Source: an uncultured Sutterella sp.
GTDB taxonomy: Bacteria; Pseudomonadota; Gammaproteobacteria; Burkholderiales; Burkholderiaceae_F
Assembly (NCBI GenBank): GCA_905194315.1
Contig: CAJJRX010000042.1
Coordinates: 1-14,057, forward strand
Length of the DNA: 14,057 bases
Direction of reading: 5' to 3'
Both the position numbers and the translations under genes were made by a program. Under the pieces are notes generated by a model. The model saw only the letters and a program-made list of their open reading frames with translations. It searched no databases and had not been told where the DNA came from. Of the stretch, positions 1 to 7,170 are shown piece after piece. Each line of letters opens with the position of its first letter. The stretch's first letter is position 1.

Positions 1-494
1 GCGTTTAAGAAGGCAGTATCTTCTCAGCTGTTACCACAAACATGCATGAAGACTCCAGAAACACCAGTGAAAATGCGTTTTCTAAAATACGTCTATCTTT
101 CTGAAATGTAACAAAGGGGTTGTTTTATAAGCAATCAAATATATTGTAAGTGAACTGATCTTAAATAACAAATATGACACTGTCTCAATATATAGTTGTG
201 ATTTAAAGTATTTGAACAGAATTGATTATGTCACTTATGACGATTTTTTGACGCAGTGATTTGATTTTTCCCGCTGCTTTTTACATAATTTCCTCAGACA
301 CAAACGCAACCGCGACAGCGGGTCGTGCTGCCTCTCCCACAGGGTCATCCGCCCTGAACTGCTTCACTCAATACTGAAGAGGTGCTCAAACTGAGGATTG
401 TCCGCCGCCGCAGAACTGTGTTTAAGTCGCCCGATTTGCCCGTCCCTTTTTTCAGGGCACCTGTTAACGTCTGACTAAGTTCTTGGAGTCAAAC
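1..494. other. AT-rich geneless stretch upstream of the XRE-type gene
   Basis: No convincing coding frame is visible on either strand. Roughly the first 290 bases are distinctly AT-rich compared with the rest of the window, with runs such as the one around 121-240. The remaining 200 bases return to ordinary GC. It probably holds the promoter of the small regulator at 495, and possibly the promoter or 3' end of a gene to the left of the window. Short inverted repeats (CCGC/GCGG around 311-322, TGCCC/GGGCA around 438-460) are too weak to call. I could not pick one clear sigma-70 promoter. Confidence 0.5.
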
Positions 495-743
495 ATGTCC
501 GCTCGTTTTAACCACGGAGAAGCTTCTCACCGCTACTTCACTTCTTTGGCTGCCCGCATTGCGAATGCCCGTCGCGAAGTCGGTTTTACCCAGACTGAGA
601 TGGCCGACATTGTGGGAACGTCCCTTTCAACCTACCGTAAGATTGAAGGCGGCGATTCAAGCGTTGCTGCTGAAACGCTCTGGCGTGTGATCACGGTTCT
701 CAAGTCCTATGTCAACAAGGATCTGCTTGTTGACCTTGACTGA
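495..743 (+). CDS. Small XRE-family helix-turn-helix DNA-binding protein
   Basis: This 82-residue protein is nearly all one Cro/CI (XRE) helix-turn-helix domain, at about residues 18-70. The pattern is typical: a first helix ending RREVG, FTQTEMADIVG as the positioning helix, then SLSTYRKIEGG as the recognition helix and its turn. There is no dimerisation or effector domain beyond that, so it is a bare DNA binder such as an antitoxin-like or phage-like repressor. I chose ATG 495 because GGAG at 485-488 sits six bases upstream. An in-frame TTG at 483 overlaps that ribosome site and is an unlikely start. No toxin gene follows: the next gene is convergent on the minus strand. A partner, if any, would lie left of the window. 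Function beyond DNA binding is not known. Confidence 0.8.
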   Translation: MSARFNHGEASHRYFTSLAARIANARREVGFTQTEMADIVGTSLSTYRKIEGGDSSVAAETLWRVITVLKSYVNKDLLVDLD

Positions 744-785
744 TTCATCAGTCCGCTCGAGCGCCTTTTCACTGACCAGCCATCC

Positions 786-824
786 AGAAAAATAAAGCGG
801 TCCGACACACTGTCAGAACCGCTT
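786..824 (-). terminator. Rho-independent terminator of the dehydratase gene
   Basis: A hairpin with a 7-bp outer stem (AAGCGGT 795-801 with ACCGCTT 818-824) and a 4-bp inner stem (GACA 804-807 with TGTC 811-814) is followed, read on the minus strand, by a T-rich run over 788-796. It lies about 50 bases past the stop of the minus-strand PLP enzyme. On the plus strand no T-run follows, so I assign it to the minus-strand unit. Confidence 0.75.
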
Positions 825-873
825 CGCAACAGTTGCAGGAAGTCTTCAGAAGGAAGCTTCCCGCGATTTGTTT

Positions 874-2055
874 TTATTCCCAGCCGTGCGCACGCGCCGT
901 CTGGCGGAAAATCTCCCCGTCCGTACCGATGAAAAAGAGCTTGTGGTGCATGGCCATCGTCGCGCAGACATGGTTAGGCATGATGCGCAGGCGTGTACCG
1001 ATCGGGAAGTCCTCGGGACGCAGCGGCTCGCCGGAGACAGCCTGAATGATGCCGTGCTCCTGATTGGCGGCCACCACACGAACCTCATGATTGCGCAGCG
1101 GCACCCCCTTGACGTCGCACACCAGACCGTAACCGTAGTCGATTGCCTGATTGCGCGTGCCGCGGTCCTGACTCAGAGAGCACCAGCCCGCATCACAGAT
1201 AACCTGCCCTTTCTCGCGCTGATGACCGATCACGGTGGTGAGCACCGTGGCGGCGATCTGATCGATGCGCACAACGCCGAGGTTGGACATGAACAGATCC
1301 CCCATCACATACACGCCGGCGCGCATTTCAGTAACCCCTTCGGCCTTGTCAAGCGAGAAGAACGTGGGGCTTGAACCGGTGGAAACGATTTCACAGCGAT
1401 ACCCTGCCTCGCGCAGCATTTCGGCGGCCTGCACGGCAGCCTTGGCCTCGTTCTGGGCCGCCACGCGCATGAGTGCGGGGGTGAGCGCGGAATACGACTC
1501 GCCCGCGTGTGTGATCACACCGCGCAGCACCGCCCCGTCAGTCATGGCACGGGCCACCTCAACGATCGTGGGATCGTTGGGCTTGAGGCCGGAGCGGTGA
1601 CCGTCGCAGTCGATTTCAATCAGGCAGGGAATAAACACCGAATACTGGCGGCAGAATTTGGAGACAAAAAGGGCGGCCTCGACACTGTCGAGCACAATCT
1701 TCAGGTCCACCCCCGTGTCGCGGATCTCCGAGACAATCGGGAGCTTCTGCGGCGAGATGCCCACAGCGTAAATCAGATCCATCACCCCGTTGGCCGCAAA
1801 ATAGCGGGCCTCGGTCATGGTGGAAACGGTGGCGGGCCCCTTTTCGGAGAGCATCTGCGCACGGGCGACTTCAATCGACTTGTGCGTTTTCAGATGCGGG
1901 CGCAGCGTCACACCGAGCTCCTCGGCACGGCGCTTGGCACGCTCGCAGTTGTCAATCAGCTTGACCTGATCAATGATCAGACTCGGTGTGGGGACATGAA
2001 TATCCTCCAGATCACACCCAACTAAACCGCCGTAGCGTACATCACGACCATACAT
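874..2055 (-). CDS. D-serine dehydratase / D-threonine aldolase-like PLP enzyme (fold type III)
   Basis: This 393-residue protein belongs to the DSD1/D-threonine aldolase family, which has an alanine-racemase-like PLP barrel and a C-terminal beta domain. RPHLKTHK at residues 52-59 is the family cofactor motif, with K56 the likely Schiff-base lysine. Near the C-terminus, PNHVCAT places H362 and C364 as a metal pair. In this family His-x-Cys is known from eukaryotic D-serine dehydratase and D-threo-3-hydroxyaspartate dehydratase, while D-threonine aldolases usually carry His-x-Asp. A dehydratase acting on a D-3-hydroxy amino acid is therefore favoured over an aldolase, but the substrate cannot be read from sequence. 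The start is supported by AGGAGA at 2064-2069, eight bases upstream. The gene lies 80 bases downstream of a DMT transporter on the same strand, probably co-transcribed, and near a divergent RidA gene. It is expected to be cytoplasmic. Confidence 0.85.
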   Translation of the reverse strand: MYGRDVRYGGLVGCDLEDIHVPTPSLIIDQVKLIDNCERAKRRAEELGVTLRPHLKTHKSIEVARAQMLSEKGPATVSTMTEARYFAANGVMDLIYAVGISPQKLPIVSEIRDTGVDLKIVLDSVEAALFVSKFCRQYSVFIPCLIEIDCDGHRSGLKPNDPTIVEVARAMTDGAVLRGVITHAGESYSALTPALMRVAAQNEAKAAVQAAEMLREAGYRCEIVSTGSSPTFFSLDKAEGVTEMRAGVYVMGDLFMSNLGVVRIDQIAATVLTTVIGHQREKGQVICDAGWCSLSQDRGTRNQAIDYGYGLVCDVKGVPLRNHEVRVVAANQEHGIIQAVSGEPLRPEDFPIGTRLRIMPNHVCATMAMHHKLFFIGTDGEIFRQTARAHGWE

Positions 2056-2135
2056 CTGCCGGATCTCCTCTTGGTGATAGTTATTTATTCAAATTGACTT
2101 TATTCTAGCGGAAGCCGTCCGGGCCGGTGTCCGGA

Positions 2136-3044
2136 TCACTCCGCACTCTTAGGCTTTGAGAGCGCGAGCAGACACACGTTGGCCAGCACCAGCGCGATGC
2201 CGAGTATCTGCCAGCCGCCCAGCACATCGTTGAGCAGGAGCACTGAAAAGAGAAACGCCGAGAGTGGCTCAAGACAGTTGAGCAGCGCGGCGATCACCGG
2301 TGAAATCCTGCGCAACCCCTCCATAAAGGCCCAGAAGGCGAACACCGTTCCGAACACAACAATAAAACCGAAAATACTGACACTCGTCAGGCTCCAGTCC
2401 ACAGGCATCGAAAACGGATGCGCGACAATCAGACCGCAGAACCCGCCCGTGAGCATGCCCCAGGAGAGCACCGGCACGACGCCCACCTCACGGATAGCTC
2501 GCAGCGGCTGAATGTTATACGTGGCAGCAAGCACTGTCGAGCCAAGCCCGAACACAATCGCGAGCGGCGAGAACTGCAGACTGCCCAGATCGCCGTCGGT
2601 GACAATCAGCGTCACGCCTGCGATGGCAAGCACCGAACAGATCATCTCCACCCGGGTGATCGGCTCCTTTTTTGTGAGCGCAAGCCAGGCGGCACACAGC
2701 AGCGGCACCAGTGTCAGAAACACAGCGCCCGTGCCGGCGTTCGAATAAAAAATGGCGGCAAAAAAGCAGAAGTGGGTGGTGAAGATCAGCACACCGCTGA
2801 AAAACACATCCAGCAGAAGGCGCCGGGTTCTGAATACCGCAAGCATTTTCCGGGGCTGCACACAGAAGGCTGCACACACAAAAAGTGTGCCTGCGCAGAT
2901 CTGTCGCAGCGCCACCAGGTCAAGCGGGTTGAAGCCGTGCGCGACCTGAAAGAGAAACTGCACAGCCGTGCCCATCGCCCCCCAGAGAATACCCGCCAGA
3001 GAGATCAGTCCGATGCCGGCCGCGACGCGATGATTCATTGCCAT
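2136..3044 (-). CDS. EamA/DMT-family membrane transporter
   Basis: This 302-residue, very hydrophobic protein has about ten predicted membrane segments and the two-fold repeat of the drug/metabolite transporter (EamA) superfamily. Recognisable features include the N-terminal GLISLAGILWGAMGT segment, the mid-protein ITRVEMICSVLAIAGVTLIV segment that starts the second repeat region, and a C-terminal half ending LGIALVLANVCLLAL. Members export or import amino acids and other small metabolites across the inner membrane, and substrates differ widely. It is the first gene of a minus-strand pair with the D-serine dehydratase-like enzyme, so an amino acid or hydroxy amino acid is a reasonable guess. 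ATG 3044 has only a weak purine-rich upstream region, and a second ATG six bases in (3038) is a possible alternative start. Confidence 0.85.
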   Translation of the reverse strand: MAMNHRVAAGIGLISLAGILWGAMGTAVQFLFQVAHGFNPLDLVALRQICAGTLFVCAAFCVQPRKMLAVFRTRRLLLDVFFSGVLIFTTHFCFFAAIFYSNAGTGAVFLTLVPLLCAAWLALTKKEPITRVEMICSVLAIAGVTLIVTDGDLGSLQFSPLAIVFGLGSTVLAATYNIQPLRAIREVGVVPVLSWGMLTGGFCGLIVAHPFSMPVDWSLTSVSIFGFIVVFGTVFAFWAFMEGLRRISPVIAALLNCLEPLSAFLFSVLLLNDVLGGWQILGIALVLANVCLLALSKPKSAE

Positions 3045-3068
3045 TTTTTCTGTCCGAAGAACGCTTGT

Positions 3069-3085
3069 GTTTTTAGTGTAAAAAC
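3069..3085. repeat. Perfect 7-3-7 inverted repeat upstream of the DMT transporter
   Basis: GTTTTTA, a GTG spacer, then TAAAAAC form a perfect inverted repeat 25 bases upstream of the transporter start, within the divergent region shared with the RidA gene. Its size and place suit an operator for a dimeric regulator, but AT-rich palindromes of this length can arise by chance and no regulator gene sits beside it. Confidence 0.4.
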
Positions 3086-3159
3086 CACCATCTTAGTAGT
3101 TTTGCGCACTGCAGACCACCGTGAACTCGTCCTAAACACGTTACTCCAAAAGTAGTATT

Positions 3160-3189
3160 TTATGGAATTTTTTCTACGTTTAATATAAA
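3160..3189 (+). promoter_or_regulatory. Possible promoter of the RidA gene
   Basis: TATAAA at 3184-3189 resembles a -10 box, in the most AT-rich part of the divergent region, about 105 bases before the RidA start. A matching -35 is poor (TTATGG at 3160-3165, 18-base spacing). This is a sequence-likeness call only. Confidence 0.3.
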
Positions 3190-3294
3190 ATTCTCTCTAT
3201 CCCGATCCGCTTTTTACCCGCAGACCCGTCCGGGGCGCTCTCCGGCAGCGAGCAGCAGCGAATCCCCGTAACGTAATTTACTGATCACTCCCTT

Positions 3295-3675
3295 ATGAAA
3301 TTCATTCAGGCTGACTTTAAAGGCAACAACCCCGGTCACTACACACCGGGCATTATCTCCGGCGGCATGCTCTATATCTCCGGACAGCTCTCGATTGACC
3401 CGGATACCCGCGAGGTGTGTACCGGGGACATCCGCGAACACACCCGGCTCGCACTCAACAATGTTGATCGTGTGCTCAAGGCCGCCGGTGCGCGCCGCGA
3501 TCAGGTGGTCATGTGCCGCATCTACACGCCGAGCGTCGAGAACTGGGGACCGATCAACGAGGTGTACGCAGCATTTTTCGGAGAACATAAACCCGCCCGC
3601 GTGATTGTTTCCACGACCAGCCTGCACTTTGGCTGCCTTGTGGAGATTGAGGCCGTTGCTGAACTTGGCGACTGA
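3295..3675 (+). CDS. RidA-family enamine/imine deaminase
   Basis: This 126-residue protein has the length and pattern of the RidA/YjgF/YER057c family: SGGMLYISGQL at residues 22-32, a LNNVDRVLKAAG helix, and PARVIVSTTSLHFGCLVEIEAVAEL at the C-terminus. The residues lining the active site of RidA are mostly present: Y16, N88, the carboxylate-binding arginine R102 and glutamate E117. The Cys that follows the arginine in E. coli RidA (C107) is Ile here. Archetypal members are trimers that hydrolyse 2-aminoacrylate and related enamines released by PLP dehydratases, protecting other PLP enzymes. The GHYTPG start in place of the usual GPYSQA suggests it may belong to another Rid subgroup. It is divergent from the transporter-dehydratase pair, and no strong ribosome site is seen before ATG 3295. 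Confidence 0.85.
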   Translation: MKFIQADFKGNNPGHYTPGIISGGMLYISGQLSIDPDTREVCTGDIREHTRLALNNVDRVLKAAGARRDQVVMCRIYTPSVENWGPINEVYAAFFGEHKPARVIVSTTSLHFGCLVEIEAVAELGD

Positions 3676-3701
3676 TCGTCTTCCGCTTCTAACCACCCGC
3701 A

Positions 3702-3744
3702 GGCGTCTGTGCCGGGCATGCGTGTCCGCACGGACGCCTTTTTT
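3702..3744 (+). terminator. Strong Rho-independent terminator after the RidA gene
   Basis: An 11-bp stem (3702-3712 with 3728-3738, one G-U pair) with a 15-base loop runs directly into six T at 3739-3744. It ends the RidA unit and separates it from lpxH. Confidence 0.92.
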
Positions 3745-3776
3745 GTGCCCGCCCCGAATAACGAAAAGTCACGTAT

Positions 3777-3805
3777 TTGAGCGCCTGCGCGTGGTATTCT
3801 TCTAT
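3777..3805 (+). promoter_or_regulatory. Possible promoter of lpxH
   Basis: TTGAGC at 3777-3782 and TTCTAT at 3800-3805 have 17-base spacing and lie between the RidA terminator and lpxH, where a promoter is needed. TATTCT occurs twice nearby (3795-3800 and 3803-3808), so the exact -10 is uncertain. Confidence 0.35.
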
Positions 3806-3842
3806 TCTGCGTGATTAACCTTTCCTTTCGCTCATCTGCGCT

Positions 3843-4703
3843 ATGCCCTTTTTTCGAGCCCCTGTTTCTGAAGCGGCGGCATTTTCCGTTCATCTGGTCA
3901 ACCCGGTGTTTATCGCCGATCTGCACCTCAGCAAAGAGGCGCCGGCGCTCACCCGGGCTTTTCTCGCCTTTCTGAAGGCGTTTGACACTGCCGGTGAGCT
4001 CAAAGGCAAGAAGGAACTCGTGATACTAGGCGACCTGTTTGACGCCTGGCTCGGCGACGACACCAGCGCGGATCTCGCTGAGGTGCGCGATGCGCTGCGG
4101 CGCTTCTCCACCGGCCGCCGCCTCTATCTGATGCAGGGCAACAGAGATTTTCTCATCGGGGCGCGTTTTGCCCGCGAAGTGGGCGCCATGCTGCTTGCCG
4201 ATCCCGTCATCGCTACCATTGGCGCGGCGGAAACCCGTGCCCTGCTCTCTCACGGAGATCGCTGGTGCACGAGCGATTTGCGCTACCAGACGGTGCGTGC
4301 CAGACTGCGCCGTCCGTTCATTCAGCTCGCCCTGCTCAACCTTCCGCTCTGGGTGAGGCGCCGCGTAGCGGCAGATGCGAAAAACCGCTCCCAGGCCGCC
4401 AAATCCGCTCATACCCGAAAGGGTGACTGGGAGGTTCTTGACGTCACGCCCGCGGCTGTGCTTGCCGACGCAAAGCACTTTGGCTCTTCACTTGTGATTC
4501 ACGGACACACCCACCGGCCTGCCATCCATCCGCTCAGCACCACACCGACCGTCTTCTCAGGCAATGAACGCGCGAGTGCAGGCACCCGTATTGTGCTCTC
4601 TGACTGGCTGTGTGATGACGGAAAACTCACAAAGGGCGACGCACTCACCTTCACGGATACCACCCCCGTCAAAATCAGTCTCACGCACCTGCTCGGTGGC
4701 TGA
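3843..4703 (+). CDS. lpxH: UDP-2,3-diacylglucosamine diphosphatase
   Basis: LpxH hydrolyses UDP-2,3-diacylglucosamine to lipid X and UMP at the inner membrane, the fourth step of lipid A synthesis. The 286-residue protein carries the full set of calcineurin-type di-metal motifs in order: ADLHLS (D26, H28), GDLFDAW (D64), GNRDF (N100), SHGDRWC (H137) and HGHTHRPA (H220, H222). The cap region with DLRYQTVRARLRRP between HGD and the final His pair matches LpxH, not a generic phosphoesterase. It is somewhat longer than the usual 240-250 residues. About 20 residues precede the first motif where only a few are normal, so a later start is possible, though no better ATG with a ribosome site is visible. 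It is transcribed on its own after the RidA terminator. Confidence 0.93.
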   Translation: MPFFRAPVSEAAAFSVHLVNPVFIADLHLSKEAPALTRAFLAFLKAFDTAGELKGKKELVILGDLFDAWLGDDTSADLAEVRDALRRFSTGRRLYLMQGNRDFLIGARFAREVGAMLLADPVIATIGAAETRALLSHGDRWCTSDLRYQTVRARLRRPFIQLALLNLPLWVRRRVAADAKNRSQAAKSAHTRKGDWEVLDVTPAAVLADAKHFGSSLVIHGHTHRPAIHPLSTTPTVFSGNERASAGTRIVLSDWLCDDGKLTKGDALTFTDTTPVKISLTHLLGG

Positions 4704-4742
4704 TCCGGAACGGCACCTCCACTGAAAACGCATTTTTCTGAT

Positions 4743-4769
4743 CCACTGCGAAAGTCCGCTTTGCAGTGG
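4743..4769. repeat. Inverted repeat between lpxH and the usp gene
   Basis: CCACTGC at 4743-4749 pairs with GCAGTGG at 4763-4769, and one to three further inner pairs are possible. No T-run follows on either strand, so it is not a standard terminator. It could be a transcript 3'-end hairpin or an operator near the usp promoter. Confidence 0.45.
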
Positions 4770-4778
4770 CAAAACACC

Positions 4779-4806
4779 CTGAAAAGCGCTAGGATGGAAG
4801 TATAAG
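4779..4806 (+). promoter_or_regulatory. Possible promoter of the usp gene
   Basis: TATAAG at 4801-4806 is a fair -10 box with a weak CTGAAA -35 at 4779-4784 (16-base spacing), about 95 bases before the usp start. This is a pattern match only. Confidence 0.35.
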
Positions 4807-4899
4807 AAGACCGCCAGTGTATGTGCTCTCTATTGCGCAGAGACCAGCCTAATTCACTTCTCCGGCCTTCCTTCGACCAACACTGCAAGGAGGCACCTT

Positions 4900-5784
4900 A
4901 TGCGTATTCTCGTTCCCGTTGACAACTCCGCCCACAGTCTGCAGGCCGTTAAATATGTGCTTGCCAACCCGACCCTGCGTAAAGGCTCGGATATCGAATT
5001 TGTCACTGTTGTTAAAGCGCTCTCGCTGAATCTGGCGCGCTATCTGACTGATGAGCAGATTCACATCTACGTTGAAGAGGAAGCCAAAAACGTGCTCGAA
5101 CCGGTGATTGAACTCACCGGTGACGACGTGCACACCTCGGTCACGACACTCATCGGTGACCCGGTCGACTCGCTCACACAGCATGTGAAGGCCCGCCTGC
5201 CGGATCTGATTGTGATGGGCGCCCGCGGCATGCACAACGTCAAGAGCTGGCTGCTCGGCTCCGTCTCCCGCGGGCTGCTTGCCGAAACCAAAACGCCGGT
5301 CATGCTGCTGCGCGGTGAAACGCCCCCTGTTGACCGCCCGCTCAAGATCGGTATTGCCGTGGACGGCTCCGAATACGGCTTCCGTGCCGCCGAGTTTGTC
5401 GTCAACCATCCGGAACTCTTCGGTGATGCCGCCCAGGTGCATCTGATCTATGTGGCCGACAACATCTCCTCGGCAGTGCTGCCCACCATTACCGGCAGCG
5501 CTGTGCGCGCCTCGAGTGCGGAAAACCTGAAGATTTACGAGGACGACTGGAACGAGTTTGTGGGTCCCGTGGAGGCTCTTCTCAAGAGTAAAGGCGTTCC
5601 CTACATCCGTGCCTGCCTTGCCGGCAGTCCGGCCGAGGAAATCGTCGGCTATCTTGAGGAAAACAGCCTTGACCTGCTGGTGATGGGCTCTCACGGCTAC
5701 GGCAACTTCACCTCGATGTTCCTTGGCTCCACCACGCTGCGTGTCGGTGCGCTTTGCGAAAAGCCGCTCCTGATCATCCGCTAA
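4900..5784 (+). CDS. Tandem-domain universal stress protein (UspA family)
   Basis: The 294-residue protein consists of two UspA domains, about residues 1-138 and 147-294. Each begins with the usual beta strand and Asp (ILVPVDNS; IGIAVDGSEYG) and each ends with a complete Gly-x2-Gly-x9-Gly-Ser nucleotide motif: G107/G110/G120 in the first and G263/G266/G276 in the second. Both domains are therefore predicted to bind ATP. In many tandem Usps only one domain keeps the motif. Family members are cytoplasmic proteins induced by starvation, redox or other stress, and their biochemical action is often unclear. ATG 4900 is well supported by AAGGAGG at 4887-4893, six bases upstream, the best ribosome site in the window, which suggests high translation. 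It is flanked by lpxH upstream and a convergent LysR gene downstream. Confidence 0.92.
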   Translation: MRILVPVDNSAHSLQAVKYVLANPTLRKGSDIEFVTVVKALSLNLARYLTDEQIHIYVEEEAKNVLEPVIELTGDDVHTSVTTLIGDPVDSLTQHVKARLPDLIVMGARGMHNVKSWLLGSVSRGLLAETKTPVMLLRGETPPVDRPLKIGIAVDGSEYGFRAAEFVVNHPELFGDAAQVHLIYVADNISSAVLPTITGSAVRASSAENLKIYEDDWNEFVGPVEALLKSKGVPYIRACLAGSPAEEIVGYLEENSLDLLVMGSHGYGNFTSMFLGSTTLRVGALCEKPLLIIR

Positions 5785-5806
5785 ACACACTTCCTTAACC
5801 GTCTGC

Positions 5807-5846
5807 CTGCCCGGTTCGGCCTTCCGCCGCCCGGGCAGCTTTCGTT
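5807..5846 (+). terminator. Terminator between the usp gene and the convergent LysR gene
   Basis: CTGCCCGG at 5807-5814 pairs with CCGGGCAG at 5831-5838 (8 bp, 16-base loop), followed by CTTTCGTT. The T-run is short, so it is a moderate terminator for the usp gene. It may also help block read-through from the LysR gene, whose stop lies at 5845-5847. Confidence 0.6.
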
Positions 5847-6858
5847 AATCAGACTTCGCTGAACGTCTTGAGGTGAAATAAATCTCGCCGCGCTTTCTCT
5901 GCTCCGTGTCCGGTGGCAGTCCCATAATGGAGGCCACCTGCGTCTCATAGCCCTCAAACGATTTGCGCATCTCCTGAGCAAACCATTCAAAAAAGAGCCT
6001 CACGCGCCGCAGATGCCAGGCGTCCCGGTGCGTGACCACCCAGCACTCGATCGGCGGCCGGTACCATCCTGGCAGGATGGGTACAAGCCGGTTTTCCAGA
6101 AGATCCTCAAAGATCTGCACAAGCGGCATATCCACCGCTATGCCCATACCGCTCAGGACAGCCTGCCGGATTGCAAGCACATCGGTCGACCGTGTCACTG
6201 CAGCAAACTCCAGCGATTCCTCCTGAGCACCGCGGACCAGAGATTTGGTTTCGGGACGCACAGGGCCGGTGTAGATATAACCTCGATGCCCTCTGAGCTG
6301 CTGCGGCGTGAGGGGCAGTCCGAACGAATGGATATAGTCAGGACTGGCCACAGGCAGATAAACATTTCTCCCGCGGCTGGTGTAGACAAGACCGGGCAGC
6401 GTCGGTTCACCCGTGAGCACGGCTATGTCGCAGAGTCCCTTGGCTACATCAGCCTCTGAAACTCCGGTCCGGATATCAATGCTGAGCTCGGGATGGTGTC
6501 GCGTGAAACGTTCAAGAATCGGCATCAGTCGCCGGGTGGCAAAGCCCTGCGCTGTTGACAGGCGGATACGGCCGGTGAGCGCACGGGACTCAGACCTCAG
6601 ATCCTCAATCATCTGGTCATGTGCTCTGAGTGTGTTTTCAATGCGGCGCAATGCCTTTCTGCCGGCCTCCGAAAGCTGAAGTGGACGCGTGTTATGCCGG
6701 AAAAGTTCGCAGCCGAGTGCTTTCTCAAGTCCGCTCATTGCCCGGGAAACCGTCGAGACATCACGCTCAAGGCGATCTGCCGCGCCCGAGAGCGACCCTG
6801 TCCTTGCGACAGCCAGAAATACCCGCCACGCCCAGAGATCATCTGTTCCTGTTGCCAT
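5845..6858 (-). CDS. LysR-family transcriptional regulator
   Basis: This 337-residue protein has an N-terminal winged helix-turn-helix at about residues 10-68 (FLAVARTGSLSGAADRL, then VSTVSRAMSGLEKALGCELF and PLQLSEAGRKAL). A linker helix follows, then a LysR substrate-binding domain to about residue 300, with the familiar GRIRLSTAQGFATRRLMPIL and AVLSGMGIAVDMP segments. The C-terminal tail of about 35 residues is longer than usual. I chose ATG 6858 because GAGGAG lies about ten bases upstream. A TTG at 6876 would place the start inside that ribosome site. The gene is divergent from the lyase-DcuC operon across a 312-base region, the classic arrangement for a LysR regulator that activates its neighbour in response to the pathway substrate or product. 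Confidence 0.92.
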   Translation of the reverse strand: MATGTDDLWAWRVFLAVARTGSLSGAADRLERDVSTVSRAMSGLEKALGCELFRHNTRPLQLSEAGRKALRRIENTLRAHDQMIEDLRSESRALTGRIRLSTAQGFATRRLMPILERFTRHHPELSIDIRTGVSEADVAKGLCDIAVLTGEPTLPGLVYTSRGRNVYLPVASPDYIHSFGLPLTPQQLRGHRGYIYTGPVRPETKSLVRGAQEESLEFAAVTRSTDVLAIRQAVLSGMGIAVDMPLVQIFEDLLENRLVPILPGWYRPPIECWVVTHRDAWHLRRVRLFFEWFAQEMRKSFEGYETQVASIMGLPPDTEQRKRGEIYFTSRRSAKSD

Positions 6859-7170
6859 TAACTGCTTTCTCCTCAATCCAGTACAGATTATTGTCGCCCG
6901 CCCGAGCGTGCTGCTCCCCTAGGATTTTCCCTAAGTCTTCACGGCTGCCATATCCTGCCGCCAGCCGAAATATACACGCTGAAAACCACCATTAAATGGG
7001 CGTTTTACTAATATCTACACTTTTGAATACTTCCCTGTTATTTGCATATTCTACAAACTTAGATTGCAGATTACGCCATTGCGAGAAGACTTGATCCGGC
7101 TGAGACTGAGGCTAAGGAAACGCGCTGACGCGTTTTTCTCTGATTACCAACCCGGATTTTTTGAGGCCTT
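6859..7170. promoter_or_regulatory. Divergent control region between the LysR gene and the lyase operon
   Basis: This 312-base stretch has no gene. It holds the likely LysR operator sites, a candidate lyase promoter (TTGAAT 7023-7028, 18-base spacer, TATTCT 7047-7052), and a long leader with a terminator-like hairpin at 7118-7137. The AT content is highest around 6990-7070. A small palindromic patch, TAGG and CCTA separated by six bases at about 6919-6932, lies nearer the LysR gene. No clean T-N11-A LysR box could be singled out by eye. Confidence 0.6.
7118..7137 (+). terminator. Terminator-like hairpin in the leader of the lyase operon (possible attenuator)
   Basis: AAACGCG at 7118-7124 and CGCGTTT at 7129-7135 form a perfect 7-bp stem with a CTGA loop. 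The 3' arm is part of a run of five T (7133-7137). It lies 33 bases before the lyase start and about 60 downstream of the putative transcription start, so it could stop transcription inside the leader. No ATG leader peptide precedes it. Confidence 0.55.

Noticed and set aside
754..768. CGCTCGAGCG palindrome plus CCTTTT as a terminator for the XRE-type gene
   Set aside because: It can form only a 3-bp stem with a 4-base loop, and the T-run is short.
868..1374. Long plus-strand frames opposite the PLP enzyme gene
   Set aside because: They are antisense shadows of a well-supported minus-strand gene. Their translations lack family motifs.
2418..3155. 245-codon plus-strand frame opposite the DMT transporter
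   Set aside because: The translation is a charged, His/Gln-rich mirror of hydrophobic codons on the other strand, so it is not a plausible protein.
4849..5790. 313-codon minus-strand frame opposite the usp gene
   Set aside because: The plus-strand Usp has two full domains and a strong ribosome site. The opposite frame is a shadow.
6996..7091. Short hydrophobic frame starting ATG 6996 as a leader peptide for the lyase operon
   Set aside because: It starts upstream of the proposed promoter -35 and lacks a ribosome site, so it would not be on the same transcript.
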